Shown: piece by piece, positions 44,243 through 53,066 of the stretch
Position numbering within the stretch: the stretch's first letter is position 1
Layout: each line of letters begins with the position of its first letter
Assembly: GCF_017329615.1 (NCBI RefSeq)
Contig: NZ_JAFMTW010000021.1
Coordinates: 1-59,297, forward strand
From: Alicyclobacillus suci
Lineage (GTDB): Bacteria; Bacillota; Bacilli; Alicyclobacillales; Alicyclobacillaceae
Reading direction: 5' to 3'
DNA: 59,297 nt
Notes under the pieces: generated by a model
Database searches by the model: none
Seen by the model: only the letters and a program-made list of their open reading frames with translations
Told to the model about the DNA's origin: nothing
Position numbers and translations under genes: made by a program

Positions 44243-45058
44243 TTAACGTGTGACTTCGTCAAAAAATGAAAGAACTTCTGCAAATGCCGCACGAACCGCC
44301 TGCGGGTTGTACGAAGCGCGTGTGTCATTGAAAAACGCGTGATGTGCATTTTCGTACACTTTGTATGAAAACGACTTGCCTTTTTCCTTCATCTTCTGTG
44401 CAAAACCGGGAACTTGACTCGTAATCCCTTCGTCTAAAGCCCCATAGAAACCGCGCACTGGACAAGCAATATTCGCAATCTGCTCTTCAGACGGTGCACG
44501 GCCATAAAAAATCGCTGCGCCCGCCAGTTTCTCATCCGTCGCCGCAAGAATGGCACTCAATGCTCCACCCATACAGAATCCAACTGAAACGATAGGTTGA
44601 CCACTGGTTGTCGAATAGTGATTGCGGAGAAAATCCGTCGTAGATATCAACTGCTCACCGTAAGCATCCAGATTAAGCCCACCAAACAACGTGCCAAACG
44701 TCGTGCGAATCGTCGTCTGATCAGGCTCAGGCAGCTTGGACAACGCCTCTTCACGGGCGGAAGCATCGTGCCAAACCGCCGGTGACACTTCGTTCAAAAA
44801 ACGTTTCACTGCCTCAATGCTTGAGACGTCGAGCCCCAGTCGGCGCGCGCCGTGTTCTGCATACAAATCTGGTGCAAATGCGACATACCCCGCTTGTGCA
44901 AAGCGCCGCGTGACATCCTGAATGTGATCATCTACTCCCCAAATTTCCTGCAATACGACAACAGCTGGTTGCCCATCCGCAGCCCGCTCTGGCTTTGCGA
45001 GATACCCAGAGTACACTTGTTCGCTTCCATACCGAATCCACTCTGTATGTAGTGACAC
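44243..45058 (-). CDS. Dienelactone hydrolase-family alpha/beta hydrolase
   Basis: The alpha/beta fold carries the nucleophile Cys in VGFCMGGALSAIL, the first strand AVVVLQEIWGVDDHIQDV, the Asp-containing GALDEGITSQVPGF and the His in YENAHHAFFNDTRA. GTG at 45058 has AGGAGGTG directly upstream; an earlier GTG overlaps that Shine-Dalgarno. True dienelactone hydrolase activity is not proven; the family acts on many carboxylic esters. It diverges from the molybdopterin gene. Confidence 0.85.
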   Translation of the reverse strand: MSLHTEWIRYGSEQVYSGYLAKPERAADGQPAVVVLQEIWGVDDHIQDVTRRFAQAGYVAFAPDLYAEHGARRLGLDVSSIEAVKRFLNEVSPAVWHDASAREEALSKLPEPDQTTIRTTFGTLFGGLNLDAYGEQLISTTDFLRNHYSTTSGQPIVSVGFCMGGALSAILAATDEKLAGAAIFYGRAPSEEQIANIACPVRGFYGALDEGITSQVPGFAQKMKEKGKSFSYKVYENAHHAFFNDTRASYNPQAVRAAFAEVLSFFDEVTR

Positions 45059-45178
45059 AATGAACACCTCCTAATCCTTATTTTCGCACATTTGCCGCGA
45101 CACCAAAAGAACGTTCTTCCTGTGTTATGCTTTTTGCTAGTTGAAGTATTTGCTGATGAGAGAACAGGAGGGTTATCT

Positions 45179-45664
45179 GTGACAAGACACACAGCGGCTG
45201 TCATCACCTTGAGCGACGGCGCACATTACGGAACGCGAAAGGACACGGGGGGGCCGCGGCTCGCCGCGAGATTGCGCGACGAGGCGTTTGATGTGATACA
45301 CACACAAATCCTCCCCGACGACAAAGCAGCTATCGTCCAATGCCTGACGTACCTGAGCGATACGCTGAAAGTCGACGTGATTGCAACCACCGGCGGCACA
45401 GGCCTCGGCCCGCGCGACGTGACGCCAGAGGCGACCAGCGAAGTCATCCAGCGCACCATACCAGGGATGGCAGAAGCCATGCGCATGCGCACACTAGAGA
45501 AAACGCCATTCGCGATGACCTCACGACAAGTGGTCGGCGTGCGAAACCAAACGCTCATCATCAATTTCCCTGGCAACCCGAACGGCGTTGACGAATGCTT
45601 CGAAATCATTCAACCTGTCCTGCACCACGTGGTTCAACTCCTCCACGGCCACACGGCGCACTGA
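45179..45664 (+). CDS. MoaB/Mog-family molybdopterin-binding protein
   Basis: The domain binds molybdopterin and, in Mog, adenylates it before molybdate insertion. The 161 residues have the substrate loops VITLSDGAHYGTRKDTGG, TTGGTGLGPRDVTPEA and FPGNPNGVDECFEII. GTG at 45179 follows CAGGAGGG. In Bacillus the equivalent is called MoaB. No other molybdenum cofactor gene is near, so the choice of name is open. Confidence 0.85.
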   Translation: MTRHTAAVITLSDGAHYGTRKDTGGPRLAARLRDEAFDVIHTQILPDDKAAIVQCLTYLSDTLKVDVIATTGGTGLGPRDVTPEATSEVIQRTIPGMAEAMRMRTLEKTPFAMTSRQVVGVRNQTLIINFPGNPNGVDECFEIIQPVLHHVVQLLHGHTAH

Positions 45665-45767
45665 GTCTGCGTCCAGCGTGGCACTCCCGCAGACTACATA
45701 GTGGGTTGCGTACAGTACTCAACATCGGCGGGCTGCGCCGTTTGCGCAACAGCAGATTGACAGCCCG

Positions 45768-46586
45768 CTACTCGACCGCGGTGTACTGTTCCCCCATTTC
45801 GCGCGACCGGCCTTCCGCTTGCACTAAAGCCTGTGCAATCGCCTCGCGCATCCCTAAATTGCCGAGTACCGTTAAGCCAGCGTGCGTCGTGCCGTTGGGC
45901 GAGGTCACCAATTGCCGCAATTCAGCAGGACTCAAGCGCCACTCCTCTAGCACTTTCGCGGTACCGACAACCGTTTGAATCAATAATTGCCGCGCCAACT
46001 CCGCAGAAAAACCCAACTGGACCGCCGCATCCTCCATCGCTTCGAGGAAATAGCTGACAAACCCAGGCCCACTGCCCGAAAAGGCAGTCGCTGCGTCCAT
46101 CAACTGCTCTTCCAACTCTACGACTATTCCGATTTTTCCAAGCAAGCGTTTTGCCACATCCGCACTTTCGCGATTCACACTCGCACCCGTCGCCATCGCG
46201 ATGGCGCCCTCCAGTACCGCTACGGGCACATTCGGCATCGTGCGAATAATTTGCGCGCGTCCTAGCGTCACATCCTCCATGAATGCAATCGGAATGCCAG
46301 CGGCAAACGAAATAATCAACTGCCCATGTAAATACGGAGACAATTCAACCAGGGCCAATCGCATATCATACGGCTTCACCGCCAGGATAATTACCCCAGC
46401 CTCCCTGGCAGCTTCCATCGATTCAGCAGGCATCACACCGTATGTTTCACGCAGTTCAGCCAGCCTATCTGGCCGATGCCGATTGATGACATAAATCGAC
46501 CTGGCATCCACCGCGCCTCCCTGCGTCACCCCTTTAATAAAGGACTCCGCCATCGCGCCTGCACCCAGTACAAAAATCTTATCCAC
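45768..46586 (-). CDS. proC: Pyrroline-5-carboxylate reductase
   Basis: Last step of proline synthesis. Rossmann start FVLGAGAMAESFIKGV, NADPH-binding and substrate regions ILAVKPYDM and RTMPNVPVAVLEGAIAMATG, and the C-terminal signature SGSGPGFVSYFLEAMEDAAV. 272 residues. GTG at 46586 is preferred (AGGAG 7 nt upstream); the preceding GTG is also usable. Stop overlaps a GCGGGCTG/CAGCCCGC hairpin (45728-45768) that may end transcription from both sides. Confidence 0.92.
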   Translation of the reverse strand: MDKIFVLGAGAMAESFIKGVTQGGAVDARSIYVINRHRPDRLAELRETYGVMPAESMEAAREAGVIILAVKPYDMRLALVELSPYLHGQLIISFAAGIPIAFMEDVTLGRAQIIRTMPNVPVAVLEGAIAMATGASVNRESADVAKRLLGKIGIVVELEEQLMDAATAFSGSGPGFVSYFLEAMEDAAVQLGFSAELARQLLIQTVVGTAKVLEEWRLSPAELRQLVTSPNGTTHAGLTVLGNLGMREAIAQALVQAEGRSREMGEQYTAVE

Positions 46587-46652
46587 CACAGTTCTCCTCT
46601 CCCTAGCACATCCGCTCAGTGAATCAAATACCAACTAGCCGCGACTCAAACT

Positions 46653-47417
46653 TCACTCTGCCGCTGCAAAGGACACGACGCGGCGAATCACTTCCTGCTC
46701 CCACGGCCGGCTATTAAACGTGTGATCAGCCCCTTCAATCAGCTGCAATTCCGCCGCATTCCCATAGACATCGTCCCGATATTTGACAGACACCTGGTAC
46801 GGAACGACACTGTCTCCGGTACCATGAACCAAGAGCACCGGACCCCGAAATGGCTTCGCGCGGGCAAATCCGTCAATCCGCATCACATCCTCGTACAGAC
46901 CGCGACCGACGACGTCTCCGCCGTGATCGAACTCGCGCGCGTCGTCTTGCACACCGCTCTCCGCCGCGACCGCCTGCATGATATCCCGCAAGTTTCCAGC
47001 AGGTGCCAACAGCATCAACTTATGCACTGCATCAGGCAAATCTCCAGCGACGATTCCGGCCACATACCCGCCCATACTCAGCCCTAAGAGACTAACCTTA
47101 TCCTGCAAAATTCGTTTGTCACGCCGCACCATCGCAAGAATTTCTTTGGCATCCCGAATCTCCGTCGACGCCGTCATGTCCTCAAAGTCACCATCGCTCT
47201 CGCCACTGCCCATGAAATCGAAGCGGAACGACGCAATCCCCTGTGCTTCCAGCGCACGGCTAATCTTCAAGAACAACCGGTGCGGTTCAAGCTTCGTTCC
47301 GGTGAACCCATGAAACAAAATGACTGCCGGTACAGGGTTCTGTTCTGCGCCCTCCGGCACATGCTCCATGCCGCGAAGCGTCATTCCCTCGACTTCCAAC
47401 GTGATGGCACGCTGCAT
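46653..47417 (-). CDS. Alpha/beta hydrolase (serine esterase or aminopeptidase-like)
   Basis: 254 residues with an oxyanion region VILFHGFTGTKLEPHRLFL, nucleophile elbow GLSMGGYVAG (Ser near 121), Asp in LLVHGTGDSVVPY and His near the C-terminus (GADHTFNSR). It resembles BD-FAE and YitV-type esterases. GGGAGGCGG precedes the ATG. No pathway context; substrate unknown. Confidence 0.85.
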   Translation of the reverse strand: MQRAITLEVEGMTLRGMEHVPEGAEQNPVPAVILFHGFTGTKLEPHRLFLKISRALEAQGIASFRFDFMGSGESDGDFEDMTASTEIRDAKEILAMVRRDKRILQDKVSLLGLSMGGYVAGIVAGDLPDAVHKLMLLAPAGNLRDIMQAVAAESGVQDDAREFDHGGDVVGRGLYEDVMRIDGFARAKPFRGPVLLVHGTGDSVVPYQVSVKYRDDVYGNAAELQLIEGADHTFNSRPWEQEVIRRVVSFAAAE

Positions 47418-47476
47418 ACATTTTCCGCCTCCCGTGCAGAATTTGTCGAACCACGTAAAGAAACCTTACAAAACTT

Positions 47477-47506
47477 ATTGACGTCTGCCGTCAATAATTC
47501 TTATGA
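47477..47506 (+). promoter_or_regulatory. glnA promoter with a dyad over the -35
   Basis: TTGACG (47477-47482) and TATGAT (47501-47506), 18 bp apart. TTGACG-TCTGC-CGTCAA (47477-47493) is a perfect inverted repeat that contains the -35, so a regulator could block or recruit polymerase here. It does not match the GlnR/TnrA box TGTNA-N7-TNACA. Confidence 0.55.
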
Positions 47507-47563
47507 TCGTTGCATGTTTTTGAAAGAGATACAATCGATATCCTCGATGAAGGAGTGTAGTCC

Positions 47564-48991
47564 GTGAACACCCAGGAAATCTTAGATCTCATTCAATCTA
47601 AGCACATAGAGATGGTGGACTTCCGCATTGTCGATCCCGCCGGTCGCCAGCACCACGTCACCATCCCGGCGGTCGAGGTGACGGATGAACTGCTTGAAAT
47701 CGGTGCGCCGTTCGACGGATCGAGTATTCAAGGGTTCAAAGGCATTGAAGAAAGCGACATGGTCATGCGTCCTGTATTAGACACCGCCTATGTCGATCCC
47801 TTCTTCAACGTCCCCACCCTCGCCCTTCAATGTCAAGTATATGACCCCTCTGGTGTACGGTACGACCGCGACCCTCGATATATTGCTGAAAAAGCGGAAC
47901 AATATCTGATTGACAGCGGCATCGCCAACACAGCCTTCTTTGGTCCGGAACTCGAATTCTTCCTCTTCGACGACGTTCGCTTCCATTCTTCTCCTGAATC
48001 TTCGTTCTATGCACTCGATTCCGAAGAAGCCGTCTGGAACACAGGCAGCGCACAGAATGGCCCGAACCTCGCCTACAAAGTGAAGACAAAAGGCGGTTAT
48101 TTCCCGGTACCGCCAACAGACGCCCTGCACGACATCCGCACGGACATCGTCAAAGAATTGATGAACGCAGGCATTCGCGTCGAACGCCACCACCACGAAG
48201 TGGCCAGCGCTGGACAATCGGAAATCAACTTTCGCTTCGACACTTTGACCAAAACAGCTGACAACACGATGCTTTACAAATACATTGTACGCCAGGTTGC
48301 ACGCCGCAACGGCAAGGTTGCGACCTTCATGCCAAAACCGCTCTTCGGCGACAACGGTTCCGGCATGCACGTCCACCAAAGTCTGTTCCAAGACGGACAG
48401 CCGTTGTTCTACGACGAAGCGGGCTACGGCAAGATGAGTGATATCGCGCGCCACTATATCGCAGGTATCCTTTATCACGCACCTAGCCTCCTCGCGTTCT
48501 CCAACCCGAGCACCAACTCCTATAAGCGCTTGGTTCCAGGATTCGAAGCGCCCGTTAACTTGGTCTTCTCCAAAGGCAACCGCAGTGCCGCTATCCGCGT
48601 TCCTGTCGCTGCCATCTCACCAAAAGCGGCCCGTGTCGAGTTCCGCACGCCAGACGCCACAGCTAACCCATATCTCGCCTTTGCCGCGATGCTCATGGCC
48701 GGGCTGGATGGTATCCGTCGCAAACTCGATCCGACCGAACTTGGCTTCGGCCCCTACGACAAGAACATCTACGACCTGCCTGCGGAAGAGAAAGAAAAAA
48801 TTCAGGCTGTGCCTTCATCCCTCGAGCGCGCTTTGGCTGCACTCGAAGATGACCACGAATACCTACTCGAAGGTGGCGTCTTCAGCAAGGACTTCATCCA
48901 CAACTGGATTCACCTGAAGAAGACAACCGAGATTGAGCCGATGAACCAACGGCCACATCCATATGAGTTCCATCTCTACCTCGACTTGTAA
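47564..48991 (+). CDS. glnA: Glutamine synthetase type I (GSI-beta-like)
   Basis: Makes glutamine from glutamate, ammonia and ATP. 475 residues, with the N-terminal loop PFDGSSIQGF, GPELEFFLFDD, catalytic NGSGMHVHQSL-type motif (DNGSGMHVHQSL), NPSTNSYKRLVPGFEAP and RIPV-type RVPVAAISPKAARVEFRTPD. Two features mark the beta class: the ~25-residue extra segment after SSFYALD and KNIYDLPAEEKEK, the place of the adenylylated Tyr in E. coli. Bacillus GlnA is the alpha class (~444 aa) without them. It is monocistronic; no glnR is adjacent. GTG start after GAAGGAG. Confidence 0.93.
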   Translation: MNTQEILDLIQSKHIEMVDFRIVDPAGRQHHVTIPAVEVTDELLEIGAPFDGSSIQGFKGIEESDMVMRPVLDTAYVDPFFNVPTLALQCQVYDPSGVRYDRDPRYIAEKAEQYLIDSGIANTAFFGPELEFFLFDDVRFHSSPESSFYALDSEEAVWNTGSAQNGPNLAYKVKTKGGYFPVPPTDALHDIRTDIVKELMNAGIRVERHHHEVASAGQSEINFRFDTLTKTADNTMLYKYIVRQVARRNGKVATFMPKPLFGDNGSGMHVHQSLFQDGQPLFYDEAGYGKMSDIARHYIAGILYHAPSLLAFSNPSTNSYKRLVPGFEAPVNLVFSKGNRSAAIRVPVAAISPKAARVEFRTPDATANPYLAFAAMLMAGLDGIRRKLDPTELGFGPYDKNIYDLPAEEKEKIQAVPSSLERALAALEDDHEYLLEGGVFSKDFIHNWIHLKKTTEIEPMNQRPHPYEFHLYLDL

Positions 48992-49035
48992 TCAATTACC
49001 TAATTCACACTAGCATGACGAGATAGCACCACGAA

Positions 49036-49073
49036 GACGGCTGTCCGGCAACGCGCCCGGCAGCCGTCTTTTT
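49036..49073 (+). terminator. glnA terminator
   Basis: GACGGCTG (49036-49043) pairs with CAGCCGTC (49061-49068), with an inner CCGG/CCGG pair, followed by TTTTTC. The remainder of the gap to 49300 shows no gene. Confidence 0.85.
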
Positions 49074-49300
49074 CATGCAAGTATCCTCCGGTGACTGACT
49101 CGCAGGCGACCAGCCCAGAGCATCCATCCCAACAAACCGAAGGCTTGCAGATTACACGTAAAGAGGGCAAGCTAACAACGAAGGTACAATCGTGCTTCGT
49201 GCGAGCGCTGATTGCGCTTGGGGTCCTTGCTTCACACGAGAGGCCTGAAACATGACATATGCAAAAACCCATACCCAACTCTAGGGACAATGGAGGACTG

Positions 49301-49828
49301 ATGAACACGAAGCCCAAGACGGAACTCCTGAAGCCCGGATTACGAATTTTGTTTATCGGCTTCAACCCATCACCAGCTTCCGCCCAAACCGGTTGGAATT
49401 ACGCTGGGCCCAACAACCGATTTTATCGGATATTATATGAATCCGGACTCACCAACCGCCTGTTCACACCCAGCGAGAGCCGGATTCTATTCGACGAATA
49501 CCAGTACGGTTTCACAAACCTCGTACAGCGTCCGACGCCCCGCGCAAGTGACGTCACCACACAAGAATATCGCGAGGGCGCTATGCGCCTGCGGCAAACG
49601 CTTCAGAAATATGAACCAGCATTTGCGTGCTTTGTGGGGAAGGGTGTCTATCAACAGTATTCGCGCAAACAAAAAGTCGCTTGGGGCTTTCAACCCACAA
49701 CCGACGTCACCTGCCACACGCAATTCTTCGTGGCGCCAGGTACGAGCGGCCTTGTGCGCATGAAACTCTCCGAACAAGTGGCCGTCTATCGCGATCTCGC
49801 CAAAGCCATCCAACAAGACAATGCATAG
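49301..49828 (+). CDS. mug: Mismatch-specific uracil/thymine DNA glycosylase (Mug/TDG type)
   Basis: Removes U or T mispaired with G. The catalytic loop is ILFIGFNPSPASAQTG (Asn of GFNP, near residue 22), with FAGP-like YAGPNNRFYRIL next. The DNA-intercalation part reads APGTSGLVRM, the equivalent of NPSGLSR in E. coli Mug. 175 residues, complete. ATG at 49301 follows AATGGAGG. Nearby genes give no extra information. Confidence 0.85.
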   Translation: MNTKPKTELLKPGLRILFIGFNPSPASAQTGWNYAGPNNRFYRILYESGLTNRLFTPSESRILFDEYQYGFTNLVQRPTPRASDVTTQEYREGAMRLRQTLQKYEPAFACFVGKGVYQQYSRKQKVAWGFQPTTDVTCHTQFFVAPGTSGLVRMKLSEQVAVYRDLAKAIQQDNA

Positions 49829-50026
49829 GGAACCTCAATGCGTAATGTGTGATATCGCCATTGCTCGATATCTCCTAATTCCTGCGCCCCTACCGGCAGC
49901 CGCAGGTCGCATGTTTGTGTACAGAAAGAAAAAATGATAATGATGCTAAATCTTTTTGGTTTTTAGGAGGTATTCCATTTAACCCGTAGCCAATCTCAGT
50001 CAGGGGAGGGGAACCGAGCGTATTTA

Positions 50027-51145
50027 TTAATTTCCTTTTTCGCCTCTTTGAATTGAGTCCTTAGGCGAATGAATCGCTCTTACCGAACCCCTTTCAATCA
50101 ATTCCGGCTCATATACCTTTGACGTGACGGGTTGGTTATTTATCAAATTAATAATCATTTTACCAGCGTCCAGGCCCATTACTTCTTGAGGATGCCGAAT
50201 CGTTGTCAATCCAGGACTGATAAACTGCGAGAATTGATAATCATCAACACCGATAATGGAAAGATCGTCAGGGATTTTCAAACCGATTTCCTCCACGAAT
50301 TTAATGATTTGAATGGCCAGTTGATCGTTGTAGCAAACGATTGCAGTTGGAGCAAACTTGGGCCTCGTCAGAATTGTATACAGCTTTTTAAATAAGTTGA
50401 TTTTATTTTCTTCAGTCTGGTACATCATAATTTCACCCATATTTGAGATTTCGGGGTGAGCCTGATAAGCCTTAATATAACCATTCATACGATGGATTCC
50501 CTGTTTGTCATCCACCTTAAATATACCCACAATTTGTTTATGCCCATGGGAAATCAAGGTGTCCGTAGCCATTTCCCCAACCTTGACATCATCCATTACT
50601 AAATAAGGAATGTCCAAACCATCATAGATGGCATTAATAAAGAGCATAGGGATGCCCATCGATTTAATATTTTCGTAAATGCTTTTATTGTCGTTATTTA
50701 AAGCACTTCGAGTTGGCTCAATGATCAATCCCGACAGCTTATTCGACAACAAGTTTGTTAAACTTTTTCGTTCCCTCTCCGGATTATTTTGTGTATTGGC
50801 AATCAAAACGGAGTACCCGTAATTAGATATATAATTGTCAATTCCCGCGATAATATTGGGGAAAATATAATCTGCTATATGGGTTGTAATCAGACCAATT
50901 GTCTTATTATGAATGTTCGGTCGAGGTTTGTCCTTCCAATCGTTTACAAACATCCCTCCACCCTGAATCCGGTAAACAAAATTCTCTTTCTCCAGTTCAC
51001 CAATCGCATGTCTAACCGTGAATCGGCTCACTTGATACATCTCCATGAGTTCCGATTCTGTCGGCAACTTCTCATTTACTTTATATACTTCTGAAAGGAT
51101 TTTCTCTGTAATATCTTGCTTAATTCGCTCGTACTTTTTCGTCAT
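50027..51145 (-). CDS. araR: AraR: GntR/LacI-type transcriptional repressor of arabinose genes
   Basis: The N-terminal GntR winged HTH (IKQDITEKILSEVYKVNEKL, PTESELMEMYQVSRFTVRHA) is joined to a LacI/ribose-binding-like effector domain (~75-360, IGLITTHIADYIFPNIIAG and DDYQFSQFISPGLTTIRHP), the mixed layout typical of AraR. 372 residues. L-arabinose releases AraR from operators. The gene is AT-rich and Asn/Ile/Lys-rich, unlike the core genes around it. It is first of the island but faces araB's stop; a terminator lies between. Confidence 0.93.
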   Translation of the reverse strand: MTKKYERIKQDITEKILSEVYKVNEKLPTESELMEMYQVSRFTVRHAIGELEKENFVYRIQGGGMFVNDWKDKPRPNIHNKTIGLITTHIADYIFPNIIAGIDNYISNYGYSVLIANTQNNPERERKSLTNLLSNKLSGLIIEPTRSALNNDNKSIYENIKSMGIPMLFINAIYDGLDIPYLVMDDVKVGEMATDTLISHGHKQIVGIFKVDDKQGIHRMNGYIKAYQAHPEISNMGEIMMYQTEENKINLFKKLYTILTRPKFAPTAIVCYNDQLAIQIIKFVEEIGLKIPDDLSIIGVDDYQFSQFISPGLTTIRHPQEVMGLDAGKMIINLINNQPVTSKVYEPELIERGSVRAIHSPKDSIQRGEKGN

Positions 51146-51193
51146 GTGATTTCCCTTAATTCATCAGTTTAAGAAACAGTGATTATTATAATA

Positions 51194-51215
51194 ATAACGC
51201 GAAATAACGCGAAAA
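51194..51215. repeat. Direct repeat upstream of araR
   Basis: ATAACGCGAA occurs twice in succession (51194-51203, 51204-51213) in the araR leader, followed by a half-match AATAAC. It lies ~50 bp upstream of the araR start, next to TATAAT on the minus strand. A regulatory use is possible but unproven. Confidence 0.4.
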
Positions 51216-51331
51216 TAACTCAACTTCATTCATCAACAGGAAATCCTACTAATAACCATCCGCGACAGATTCGAGATTGATAGTACTTTAATTGTACCAG
51301 AAACTGCGGATTCGGTATGCCATACACCTTA

Positions 51332-51381
51332 AAATAAAAAAGCCATAGCCCGTGTCAATTTACATTTATCCGACGCGGGCT
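51332..51381 (-). terminator. araEB terminator
   Basis: On the minus strand AGCCCGCGTC (51372-51381) pairs with GACACGGGCT (51347-51356), 10 bp with one G-U pair and a 15-nt loop, followed by a T run (TTTTTTATTTT). It lies ~80 bp after the araB stop. Confidence 0.8.
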
Positions 51382-51464
51382 AGGACCCTTGTAATCTATC
51401 GCCAGGTTCCCTTTTTGTCTGATATCGTGACGGTTTGCACATTCGTAATTACAGGCTTCTGCTA

Positions 51465-53066
51465 CTATGGAATGGACTGAATGGCCATAGACTCAATCGG
51501 CAACCCATCCTGGTATTTTTTTATGAACTGTTCATATCCCAAAACACCTTCAGGATCTGGATTCAACGTCACACTACCCGGGTCAGTAAACACCTCTTGA
51601 TCTAAAAAGTCCTCCAAACTGACACGCTCACTTCCGCATTTGGAATAGACAGCCAATACTGCCATACCCCAAGCACCACCTTCACCAGCTGTACTCATCA
51701 CAGTAATCGGTGTATTTAATGCATTGGCCAAAATTTGCTGCCCAATAACTTGTGTCTTAAATAGACCACCTTGAGCAATCAGCACATTTGTCTCAATCTG
51801 TTCCTCTTTTTTCAAAATGTCCATGCCAATTTTAAGCGGAGCAAATGCAGCATACAACTGTGTTTGAACAAAATTCCCTAATGTAAAGGAACTACTAGGG
51901 TGTCTCACAAAAAGCGGCCGTCCAGCGGGCATTTTGGTAATATTTTCGCCCGACAAATAGCTGTAATTGATTAATCCACCAGCATCCGGATCAGCTTTCA
52001 CCGTAGATAAAAATAATGTTTCATATAAGCGATCCATGGTCAGTTCTATACCAAGGCGCTCTGCAAATTCTTTGAATAGATTTGCCCACGCATTGATATC
52101 AGATGAACAATTATTGATATGAACCATCGCCACAGGCGCACCGCTTGGGGTCGTAACAATATCAATATCTCTGTAAACTTTTTTCAATGGCTTATCAAGC
52201 ACAACCATTGAAAAGGCAGAAGTCCCGACTGATATATTGCCAGTACGTTTACGCACGCAATTCGTACTAACCATGCCCGTACCGGCATCCCCTTCTGGCG
52301 GAGCCATTAAGCTGCCTTCTTGGAGGACACCATGAACATCTAATAATTTAGCGCCTTCCCGAGTCAGCCTCCCTGCATACGCACCAGCTCGTAAAACTTT
52401 CGGCAAGATATCCCGAATACTCCATTGGTATTGCGCCACGTTCTCTATACTCTCAAATTTGTCTAGAAAATCCGCAACGTAAGTTCCTGTAACTTCGTCA
52501 ATCGGAAAAACACCTGATGCATCTCCAATTCCTAAAACCCGTTGTCCAGATAATTTCCAGTGTACGTAACCAGCTAAAGTGGTGATAAAACCGATATCAT
52601 CTACATGCAATTCTTTATTTAAAATCGCCTGATACAGATGGGCAATACTCCATCTTTGTGGAATGTTAAAATTAAATAAGTCCGTCAACGCATCAGCAGC
52701 CTGCACGGTAATATGATTGCGCCATGTTCTAAAAGGTGTTAACAAAGTACCATTCTTCGAAAATGCCAAATATCCATGCATCATAGCGCTTACACCAATC
52801 GCACCGATTTTTTTCAAACCAATGTGGTACTTGCCTTGAACGTCTGCTGCAATTTGCGCATAACTTCGTTGAATTCCCATCCACACCTCATCTAATGAGT
52901 AAGTCCAAATTCCATTTTCAAATTTATTCTCCCAAACACAGCTTCCAGAAGCTATCGTATGAAAGTCATCCGTTATTAATACAGCTTTTATGCGCGTTGA
53001 CCCCAATTCGATGCCTAATGAAACATTCCCTTGTTCAATCGCCTTAGACGTTTCTACCAAGTTCAT
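51465..53066 (-). CDS. araB: FGGY-family sugar kinase, probable L-ribulokinase
   Basis: Phosphorylates L-ribulose in arabinose breakdown. Phosphate-binding LGIELGSTRIKAVLIT, the GVSAMMHGYL loop, the second glycine-rich block GDAGTGMVSTN and TGNISVGTSAFSMVV, and the C-terminal AQGGLFKTQVIGQQILANAL are FGGY signatures. 533 residues. It looks more like the ribulokinases of lactobacilli and clostridia than the classical longer AraB; the name rests on its operon with araE and its nearness to araA and araD. The start overlaps the araE stop by 23 bp. Confidence 0.8.
   Translation of the reverse strand: MNLVETSKAIEQGNVSLGIELGSTRIKAVLITDDFHTIASGSCVWENKFENGIWTYSLDEVWMGIQRSYAQIAADVQGKYHIGLKKIGAIGVSAMMHGYLAFSKNGTLLTPFRTWRNHITVQAADALTDLFNFNIPQRWSIAHLYQAILNKELHVDDIGFITTLAGYVHWKLSGQRVLGIGDASGVFPIDEVTGTYVADFLDKFESIENVAQYQWSIRDILPKVLRAGAYAGRLTREGAKLLDVHGVLQEGSLMAPPEGDAGTGMVSTNCVRKRTGNISVGTSAFSMVVLDKPLKKVYRDIDIVTTPSGAPVAMVHINNCSSDINAWANLFKEFAERLGIELTMDRLYETLFLSTVKADPDAGGLINYSYLSGENITKMPAGRPLFVRHPSSSFTLGNFVQTQLYAAFAPLKIGMDILKKEEQIETNVLIAQGGLFKTQVIGQQILANALNTPITVMSTAGEGGAWGMAVLAVYSKCGSERVSLEDFLDQEVFTDPGSVTLNPDPEGVLGYEQFIKKYQDGLPIESMAIQSIP

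Noticed and set aside
45728..45768. Strong intrinsic terminator between the MoaB/Mog gene and proC
   Set aside because: The stem is good (GCGGGCTG/CAGCCCGC) but there is no T run on either strand, and it overlaps the proC stop; function is unclear.
47477..47560. GlnR/TnrA box upstream of glnA
   Set aside because: The TGTNA-N7-TNACA pattern was not found; only the TTGACG dyad is present.
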